Made by a program: the position numbers and the translations under genes | Notes under the pieces: generated by a model | What the model saw: the letters and a program-made list of their open reading frames with translations, nothing else | Databases searched by the model: none | What the model was told of the DNA's origin: nothing | Shown here: positions 6,456 to 11,782 of the stretch, piece by piece | Numbering within the stretch: position 1 is the first letter of the stretch | Layout of the letters: each line of letters starts with the position of its first letter | Assembly (NCBI RefSeq): GCF_900128885.1 | Contig: NZ_FQTU01000025.1 | Coordinates: 1 to 11,782, forward strand | DNA from: Alkalibacter saccharofermentans DSM 14828 | GTDB lineage: Bacteria; Bacillota; Clostridia; Eubacteriales; Alkalibacteraceae | Length of the DNA: 11,782 bases | Direction: 5' to 3'

Positions 6456-6863
6456 ATGAGAAGAGTACTTACTTACGGGACATTTGATCTTTTGCACGAG
6501 GGACACATAAACATATTAAAGAGGGCAAAAGAGCTTGGAGACTACCTAATAATAGGTCTGTCAAAGGACGAATTTAATGCCATCAAGGGCAAGGAGCCTT
6601 CATATTACAGCTACGAGGCCAGAAAGAAGCTTTTAGAGGCTATCAGGTATGTGGATCTTGTAATACCTGAAATGAACTGGGAACAAAAGATAGACGACGT
6701 GAAGAAATACGATGTTGACGTGTTCGTTATGGGCGACGATTGGGAAGGCAAGTTCGACTTTTTAAAGGAATATTGCGAAGTAGTTTATTTGCCGAGAACC
6801 GAAGGCATATCCACTACAAAAATCAAAGATGATTTAAAGAAAAAGATCGAAAATTTGCTTTAA
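6456..6863 (+). CDS. tagD: Glycerol-3-phosphate cytidylyltransferase TagD
   Basis: This 135-residue cytoplasmic enzyme makes CDP-glycerol from CTP and sn-glycerol-3-phosphate, the donor for poly(glycerol phosphate) teichoic acid. Near-consensus family motifs are GTFDLLHEGHINIL (residues 8-21, with catalytic His14 and His17 of HxGH), the IRYVDLVIPE and NWEQK region (63-77), VFVMGDDWEGKFDFL (89-103), and the CTP-binding RTEGISTTKIK (114-124). Length is close to Bacillus TagD (129 residues), with a slightly longer charged C terminus. AGGTGA (6446-6451) lies four bases before the ATG. It has its own promoter and is followed by a terminator, so CDP-glycerol supply appears to be controlled apart from the transferases downstream. 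TarD is an equivalent name. Confidence 0.97.
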   Translation: MRRVLTYGTFDLLHEGHINILKRAKELGDYLIIGLSKDEFNAIKGKEPSYYSYEARKKLLEAIRYVDLVIPEMNWEQKIDDVKKYDVDVFVMGDDWEGKFDFLKEYCEVVYLPRTEGISTTKIKDDLKKKIENLL

Positions 6864-6871
6864 ACATTTCA

Positions 6872-6894
6872 AGATGCATTAAATAGCTTAATGC
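6872..6894 (+). promoter_or_regulatory. Upstream stem-loop that could compete with the tagD terminator
   Basis: GCATTAA (6876-6882) and TTAATGC (6888-6894) form a 7-bp stem with a five-base loop just upstream of the terminator. The overlapping segment 6872-6880 (AGATGCATT) is also perfectly complementary to 6911-6919 (AATGCATCT), which is most of the terminator's 3' arm. So three mutually exclusive pairings can be drawn: upstream stem-loop plus terminator, or a longer-range antiterminator pairing. Whether cells use them is not known. Confidence 0.4.
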
Positions 6895-6900
6895 TTAGAC

Positions 6901-6927
6901 AGAGATGCATAATGCATCTCTTTTTTT
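6901..6927 (+). terminator. Strong intrinsic terminator after tagD
   Basis: AGAGATGCA (6901-6909) pairs perfectly with TGCATCTCT (6913-6921) across a three-base loop, followed by a run of T to 6927. It ends 30 bases before the next gene, leaving no room for a separate promoter that does not overlap it. The downstream transferases must therefore use readthrough, regulated antitermination, or a promoter I cannot see. Confidence 0.9.
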
Positions 6928-6957
6928 ATAGAAAATAAAGAAGGAGAGTACAGTGAT

Positions 6958-9156
6958 ATGATGGATTGCCTTATCCCTGATATTATGAAGGAGAGTATCC
7001 GAAAAGAGATCGATCTAAATAATGCAGTAATAGACAATACCAAAAGTCAGGTAAATCTGGATGATGAAATCAGCAAGCCTCTGGTCAGAACGCTGTCTGA
7101 TCATTATGCGGAGTATCTGGATAAAGGAAAAATTATTATGATCAGCGATATACTGTTTGACGGCAGGTATGAAGCTGACTTAATCCAGAGAATTAAAAAC
7201 ATTGTTCAAGCAATTGTTTTGGAATCCTTCGCAAAGAGCAACGGTTTGGATTTAAATGATCTCCCCGGGGATATGAGGGTAGCTACAGCCGGATTGAAGA
7301 TCGATGACTTTGCTTTTGATAACGACAAGGCTTGCATAACCCTTTCAGGCAAGACTGATCTTGAAGACCCGTCTGTCTTGTTGCTTGACGAGAAAGAATC
7401 CATATTCAAAAAAGCTCATGCCAAAGAGGGAAAACTGTTCTTTGATGTGATTGGCCTGTTAAAGCAAAAAAAATACAGGGTATTTGTCTTGGACAAAGCC
7501 AAGGTCTACAGTTTAATAAGCGCAGATCCGGATGTGATCTCTGTGGAGCCTTATGCTTTTCACAAAAACGTCATGTACATCCTGTCCTATGAAAATAAAG
7601 GCATATGCATAGCAAAAAAATCGATCAGAAGCGACATAAGGATCAAAGATGCAGATATCATAGAAGAGGATATTATCTTAAAAATTGATATCCGGGAGAA
7701 TGTCAAGCATTGCCGAGTCTACATAAAGGGAAGAAAAACGAAGGAAGTGTTAAAGATTCCCGCTGAACTGGATGACAAGGGAGAAATGGCATGTGTAATC
7801 GATACGAAAGAGCTGCCAGAAGAGAAGTTTTCAGATGTATATGTTTATACAAAGACTGATGCCTGGGAAAAGATAGAGGTGCTTTCAGGTAAAGAAGCCT
7901 ATTTCGAAAAAAAGGGGCTTGCAGGTAAAATCGAGTTTGCGGTCGTTACCACTAAAGGCAGGGCAATAGCCATTGAAAGAGTAAACCAAGGCCGATGGAT
8001 AACCAGAAGACAAAACGTCATCAGAGGCAAGCTCATGAAGCTGATTCAGCAAAAGACGGAGGCAGACAAGAACATAGCCATATTTGAAAGTTACGGAGGA
8101 CGTCAGTATAGCTGCCATCCAAGGGCTATTTACGAATACATCCAAAAACAAAGGCCGGACATAAAGTGCATATGGAGCGTGGATAAAGGCAACGAGAAGG
8201 TATTTAAAGAAAATAATATACCCAGGGTAAGGAGATTTTCTCTTAAGTGGATTTGGCTGATGTCAAAGGCAAGGTATTGGGTCAGCAATGCGAGATTTCC
8301 TTTGTGGGTAAGAAAGCCTGAAAAGACAGTTTACCTGCAGACCTGGCACGGGACTCCCCTTAAGCGTCTGGGCGCTGACATCGAGGCAGTTTTCATGCCG
8401 GGGACAGATACCTTTACCTATAATAGAAATTTCTATAGAGAATCCAGAAACTGGGACTATATGGTTTCCCCCAACAGGTTCTCCACCAACGTTTTTTCCC
8501 GAGCATTCGTCATAGACAAGGAAAATATAATTGAGAGCGGTTCTCCAAGGAACGACTTTCTAATAAGAAACAAAAACAACGAACAATTGATCGAGAAAAT
8601 CAAAAGAAGCCACGGGATCCCCTTGGATAAAAAGGTGGTCATATATGCTCCAACCTGGAGAGACGATCAGTTTTTTGCTAAATCAAAGTACAAGTTCAGC
8701 ACAGCCCTTGATTTGGAAAAACTAAAAAGAGAGCTTGGGGATGAGTACGTGGTCATCCTCAGGATGCATTACCTCGTGGCGGATGATATCGACTTGACGG
8801 GCTTTGAAGATTTTGCGTATAATATTTCGACAGGGGACATAACACAGCTGTACCTGATATCCGATATCCTGGTGACGGATTATTCCTCTGTATATTTTGA
8901 CTACGCCGTACTTGGAAGGCCAATGGTTTTTTTCATGTACGACATTGAAGATTACAGAGACCGGTTAAGAGGCTTTTACTTGGATGTAGACAGCTTCGTT
9001 CCCGGACCCATAGTAAAGACAAATGAAGAATTGGCATCAGAGATCAAAAGGGCCAATCCCGATAACGAAAATTTGAAACGTTTTCTAAAACAGTTTTGTG
9101 CGCTGGAGGATGGAGAGGCGACAAAAAGAGTTTGTGAAAAGATATTTAAGACGTAA
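6958..9156 (+). CDS. Large CDP-glycerol glycerophosphotransferase (TagF/TarL-like polymerase) with N-terminal extension
   Basis: This 732-residue protein has a C-terminal CDP-glycerol:glycerophosphate transferase domain (about 370-730) that would add glycerol phosphate units to a lipid-linked teichoic acid at the inner membrane face. Motifs: SCHPRAIYEY (385-394), TWHGTPLKRLG (462-472, probable catalytic His464), GSPRND (528-533), YAPTWRDD (563-570), RMHY (602-605, second conserved His), SDILVTDYSSVYFDY (635-649) and YRDRLRGFYLD (666-676). Residues about 1-120 are largely helical and unfamiliar. About 125-345 look beta-rich, like the accessory domains ahead of the catalytic region in TagF/TarL proteins. 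AAGGAG (6941-6946) is 11 bases before the ATG at 6958, and a second ATG follows directly at 6961. The substrate could in principle be ribitol phosphate, but TagD next door favours glycerol. Confidence 0.9.
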   Translation: MMDCLIPDIMKESIRKEIDLNNAVIDNTKSQVNLDDEISKPLVRTLSDHYAEYLDKGKIIMISDILFDGRYEADLIQRIKNIVQAIVLESFAKSNGLDLNDLPGDMRVATAGLKIDDFAFDNDKACITLSGKTDLEDPSVLLLDEKESIFKKAHAKEGKLFFDVIGLLKQKKYRVFVLDKAKVYSLISADPDVISVEPYAFHKNVMYILSYENKGICIAKKSIRSDIRIKDADIIEEDIILKIDIRENVKHCRVYIKGRKTKEVLKIPAELDDKGEMACVIDTKELPEEKFSDVYVYTKTDAWEKIEVLSGKEAYFEKKGLAGKIEFAVVTTKGRAIAIERVNQGRWITRRQNVIRGKLMKLIQQKTEADKNIAIFESYGGRQYSCHPRAIYEYIQKQRPDIKCIWSVDKGNEKVFKENNIPRVRRFSLKWIWLMSKARYWVSNARFPLWVRKPEKTVYLQTWHGTPLKRLGADIEAVFMPGTDTFTYNRNFYRESRNWDYMVSPNRFSTNVFSRAFVIDKENIIESGSPRNDFLIRNKNNEQLIEKIKRSHGIPLDKKVVIYAPTWRDDQFFAKSKYKFSTALDLEKLKRELGDEYVVILRMHYLVADDIDLTGFEDFAYNISTGDITQLYLISDILVTDYSSVYFDYAVLGRPMVFFMYDIEDYRDRLRGFYLDVDSFVPGPIVKTNEELASEIKRANPDNENLKRFLKQFCALEDGEATKRVCEKIFKT

Positions 9157-9166
9157 ATCGAAGGTG

Positions 9167-10411
9167 ATGATTTTGAACAGCATAAAAAGTCTTATAGCAA
9201 AAAACAGGACACTTGCCAACTTGCTGCTTGCAGGCATCAGATTTATTAGAACGATGGCCTACGAAGCTTTCATTGCAAGATTTAAGATAAAGCCCCAAAA
9301 GGTTATCTTCTGCAGCCACTTAGGCAGAAATTTTTCTTGCAGCCCCAAGGCGATTTACGAAGAGATGATAAAAGACAGCCGTTTTGACGGCTACGAAATC
9401 GTATGGGCCTTTGACAACCCAAAGAGCTACAGCATTGGGAGGGGAGAAAAGACAAAGTACTTAAGCTTTAAATACCTATACCATTTGTCCACATCGAGAT
9501 ACTGGGTATTCAACGCAAAGATGCCTTCAAATTTCCGCAAAAAAAAGGGGCAGACCTACCTGCAGACTTGGCACGGAACCCCTCTTAAGCGTCTGGCTGC
9601 GGATATTGAGGTAGGTGAAGCCTCTACTTTCTACAGGAGCAAAATGACCAGGGAAAAGATGGTTGAAAGCTACCTAAAAGACTCTGCCAGATACGACTAT
9701 ATGATATCTGCAAACAGGTTTTCCACTAAGGCTTTTATGAGTGCTTTCAAGATTAAAAAAGACGTGATCATAGAAACGGGATATCCTAGAAACGATGTTC
9801 TCTTTGACGCCACAAAAGAGAAGATAAATAAGCTCAAGGAAGCCTACAATGTGCCTAAAGATAAAAAAGTAGTGCTTTACGCCCCGACTTGGCGGGACAA
9901 TGCCTATGACGAAAAAGGATACGTATTTGAGCTTGAAGTAGACTTTGACAAGTGGCACAAGGCTTTGGGTGCTGACTACGTGGTAATCTACAAGCCCCAT
10001 TACCTGATATACGACACCAAGAATAAAAACATGCCCAAGGATTTTGTAATAGACGCAAGCTCATGCCAAGACATAAACGACTTGTATATAATAAGCGACA
10101 TGTTAGTTACCGACTACTCGAGCGTCTTTTTCGACTACGGCGTGCTAAAACGGCCGATGCTGTTTTACATGTACGATCTAGAGCAGTATAGGGACAATTT
10201 AAGAGGGTTTTACTTAGATATTTACAAGGACCTGCCGGGACCTGTCATTGAGGAGGAAAATCAGCTTCTTCAGAGCATCATCGATATCGATGAGGTCCTA
10301 GCGCCCTACGAAAAACAGATAGAGGGCTTTTACGAGGAGTACTGCTCCTTTGATGATGGAAAAGCGAGCAGACGTGTACTGGACATCGTATTTAAGCAGA
10401 GGATGGAGTAG
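9167..10411 (+). CDS. CDP-glycerol glycerophosphotransferase family protein (TagF-type catalytic domain)
   Basis: This 414-residue protein is a close relative of the catalytic half of the preceding protein. It shares FSCSPKAIYEE (56-66), TWHGTPLKRL (134-143), GYPRND (205-210), LYAPTWRDN (237-245), KPHY (276-279, His retained), SDMLVTDYSSVFFDY (310-324) and YRDNLRGFYLD (341-351). The large N-terminal accessory region is missing. Instead there is a short hydrophobic/basic start (about 1-40) that may bind the membrane. It probably arose by duplication and could prime or extend the chain. Start choice is uncertain: the ATG at 9167 has AAGG only two bases before it, while a TTG at 9173 is better spaced from AGGTGA. 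The frame also extends back into the previous gene. The stop lies three bases before the next ATG, indicating translational coupling. Confidence 0.88.
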   Translation: MILNSIKSLIAKNRTLANLLLAGIRFIRTMAYEAFIARFKIKPQKVIFCSHLGRNFSCSPKAIYEEMIKDSRFDGYEIVWAFDNPKSYSIGRGEKTKYLSFKYLYHLSTSRYWVFNAKMPSNFRKKKGQTYLQTWHGTPLKRLAADIEVGEASTFYRSKMTREKMVESYLKDSARYDYMISANRFSTKAFMSAFKIKKDVIIETGYPRNDVLFDATKEKINKLKEAYNVPKDKKVVLYAPTWRDNAYDEKGYVFELEVDFDKWHKALGADYVVIYKPHYLIYDTKNKNMPKDFVIDASSCQDINDLYIISDMLVTDYSSVFFDYGVLKRPMLFYMYDLEQYRDNLRGFYLDIYKDLPGPVIEEENQLLQSIIDIDEVLAPYEKQIEGFYEEYCSFDDGKASRRVLDIVFKQRME

Positions 10412-10414
10412 ATC

Positions 10415-11518
10415 ATGGAAAAATTCATCGCTTACATAGTGGTCAAGCTGGCCTGGTTTTTTACCTGGCCGATGCCCGTGAAAAAAAACAAAATACTGTT
10501 CATTTCCTACTTTGAGTCAAAGCTCACAGGAAACTTCAAGCTGATCAGCAAAGAGCTTGAAAAAAGCGACAAGGACTACGAAATGGTGTTCATGATAAGA
10601 AAGTTCAAAAATACCCTGTGGGCCAAGTTCAAGTATTTATTCAGCTTTGCGGTCCAGACGTATCACATAAATACTTCAGCGGTAGTTCTCCTGGACGGCA
10701 ACAACTTTCCGGTAAGCAACATCAAAAAAAAGGATGATACCAAAGTCGTCCAGATATGGCATGCATGCGGAGGGATCAAAAAATTCGGCTGCGACATAAG
10801 CAGGCGATTTCCCATTAAAAATTACGGCTACGTATATGTCGCCGGGGAGGCCTTTAAAGAAAGCTTTTCATCTGCCTTTGATATATCAAAGGAGAGGATA
10901 ATCCCTCTGGGCGTTGCAAAGACGGATATCTTATATGATAAAGACAAGATGGAAGGCTACAAAAAGGAAATCTACAGGAGATACCCCGTTCTTGAAGGAA
11001 AGAAGGTCGTACTCTACGCTCCTACATTTCGAGGAGACGGAGCGTTTGAGCTAAAGTACGTGAATCTCGATATGGCTTATCTAAGCCGCAAGCTAGGTGA
11101 AGAATACGCGATAGTCTATAAGATGCACCCCTTTTTAGAAAAGATCAACTTAGATAAAAACGGTTCGGATAACATAATTAACGCCAACAAGGTGGACATC
11201 TACAAGCTGTTTTCAGTGGCGGACGTTCTCATATCCGATTACTCTGCCATAATATTTGACTATTCAATACTTGAAAAACCGATTATATTATATACTCCCG
11301 ATCTTGAGGAGTACGAGAGGGACAGAGGATTCTACTACGACTATAAAGAACTTGCCCCGGGACCGATTTGCAAAACGGAGAAAGAGATAATCAACACTAT
11401 CCTTACGGAGCAGTACGATCTGGAAAAGGTAAGGAATATGAAGTACAAATTCTTCGACCACCACGACGGAAAGTCAGCTAAAAGAGTAGCTGAGCATATT
11501 GAAGAGCTTATGGGATAG
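10415..11518 (+). CDS. CDP-glycerol glycerophosphotransferase family protein (TagB-like, WHACG type)
   Basis: This 367-residue third member of the family is clearly more divergent. The first His motif reads QIWHACGGIKKFG (113-125) instead of TWHGTPLKRLG. It has PLGVAKTD (164-171) in place of the PRND motif, LYAPTFRG (200-207), YKMHPF (235-240), SDYSAIIFDYS (274-284) and APGP (314-317). The WHACG form and the size are seen in TagB-like primases, which add the first glycerol phosphate to the linkage unit, but this assignment is tentative. A hydrophobic, aromatic N terminus (about 4-20) may anchor it to the membrane. GGAG (10405-10408), inside the end of the previous gene, lies six bases before the ATG. 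It is the last gene of the cluster in this window. Confidence 0.87.
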   Translation: MEKFIAYIVVKLAWFFTWPMPVKKNKILFISYFESKLTGNFKLISKELEKSDKDYEMVFMIRKFKNTLWAKFKYLFSFAVQTYHINTSAVVLLDGNNFPVSNIKKKDDTKVVQIWHACGGIKKFGCDISRRFPIKNYGYVYVAGEAFKESFSSAFDISKERIIPLGVAKTDILYDKDKMEGYKKEIYRRYPVLEGKKVVLYAPTFRGDGAFELKYVNLDMAYLSRKLGEEYAIVYKMHPFLEKINLDKNGSDNIINANKVDIYKLFSVADVLISDYSAIIFDYSILEKPIILYTPDLEEYERDRGFYYDYKELAPGPICKTEKEIINTILTEQYDLEKVRNMKYKFFDHHDGKSAKRVAEHIEELMG

Positions 11519-11550
11519 GTGGAAAAGTTGGTCAGTTGGACAGTTGGAAA
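11519..11550 (+). repeat. Tandem 8-bp repeat array, GTTGGAAA type (copy 3)
   Basis: Four 8-bp units begin at the base after the stop codon: GTGGAAAA, GTTGGTCA, GTTGGACA, GTTGGAAA. They are more degenerate than copy 2. The final unit begins the 92-bp repeat. Confidence 0.85.
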
Positions 11551-11634
11551 GGAAAAACCTTTTAATTACTTAAAGCTTACAACTTTTTTACGAGACGGAG
11601 TCTCATTTCCCGACTGAATAGCAGTCATTTCCCG
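11543..11634 (+). repeat. 92-bp dispersed direct repeat, copy B
   Basis: 89 of 92 positions are identical to 4949-5040. One of the three differences changes the second hairpin to GACTG-AATAG-CAGTC by breaking its innermost pair. Another makes the first box ATTTCCCG, the same as the second box. Order and orientation relative to the preceding gene are the same as in copy A. Confidence 0.93.
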
Positions 11635-11757
11635 GTGGGACAATGGTTAAAGGTTCGCTTCGCTCACGTGGGATGGCTCCCTTTGGTCGCGGGAAAAGCT
11701 CGTTTTACTCGCGAGAAAAGCGCAACGCGCGTATTGAAATCTTGCTTTTAGAGACAG
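11635..11757 (+). repeat. Palindrome-rich continuation of the third intergenic element
   Basis: No gene is seen. The stretch contains more small inverted motifs: GGGA-TGGC-TCCC (11670-11681), CTCGCGAG (11708-11715) and ACGCGCGT (11725-11732). Parts resemble the degenerate segment after galU, namely GGTTCGC...GCTCACG and GCGCAACGCG. It replaces the AACATGTATT-CCCG module present in the two upstream elements. Confidence 0.6.
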
Positions 11758-11782
11758 TTTTTACGAGACGGAGTCTCATTTC
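11758..11782 (+). repeat. Start of a third copy of the 92-bp repeat core, cut by the window edge
   Basis: The last 25 bases (T5, then ACGAGAC-GGA-GTCTC, then ATTTC) are identical to 4991-5015 and 11585-11609. The first hairpin and the start of its box are present, so the element probably continues beyond the window as a tandem or nested copy 174 bases after copy B. Confidence 0.88.

Noticed and set aside
9098..9166. Upstream GTG or ATG starts giving a longer second glycerophosphotransferase that overlaps the first
   Set aside because: The extra residues are very basic and encoded in another frame of the conserved C terminus of the previous gene. A start after that gene's stop is simpler.

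Overview
The window looks like chromosomal DNA from a low-to-moderate GC Gram-positive bacterium, most likely a Clostridia-type Firmicute. The signs are strong purine-rich Shine-Dalgarno sites, heavy use of ATA, AGA and AGG codons, an actin-like MreB/Mbl protein, and a nearly complete set of genes for a glycerol-phosphate wall polymer. I cannot name a genus from sequence alone. All nine long genes and one small ORF lie on the + strand.

Layout. A promoter region (1-263) leads to an mreB/mbl gene (264-1283), which is closed by a hairpin terminator that includes its stop codon. Next come two LytR-CpsA-Psr (LCP) genes (1333-2757 and 2914-3918), galU (3960-4826) and tagO (5159-6226). A 29-codon membrane-peptide ORF (6250-6339) follows. 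tagD (6456-6863) has its own very good promoter and is followed by a strong terminator with attenuator-like alternative pairings. Three CDP-glycerol glycerophosphotransferase-family genes (6958-9156, 9167-10411, 10415-11518) complete the set.

How the genes fit together (family knowledge plus inference). TagO would start the polymer by loading GlcNAc-phosphate on undecaprenyl phosphate. TagD would make CDP-glycerol. The three transferases would prime and extend a poly(glycerol phosphate) chain. GalU would supply UDP-glucose for glycosylation or glycolipid synthesis. The LCP proteins would ligate finished chains to peptidoglycan, and MreB/Mbl would organise lateral wall growth. TagA (ManNAc transferase) and the TagGH exporter are not in the window.

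The least ordinary content is between the genes. Three gaps (2758-2900, 4827-5115, 11519-11782) carry the same type of composite, same-orientation element. Each has an 8-bp tandem repeat (GTTGGAAA) at or soon after a stop codon, then a string of tiny perfect hairpins. The stems differ, but several are followed by the same ATTTCCCG-like box. Two of the elements share a 92-bp block with 89 identical positions, and a third copy of its core starts at the right edge of the window. These look like a dispersed, modular, REP/MITE-like family sitting inside a cell-wall operon. I do not recognise it as a described family.
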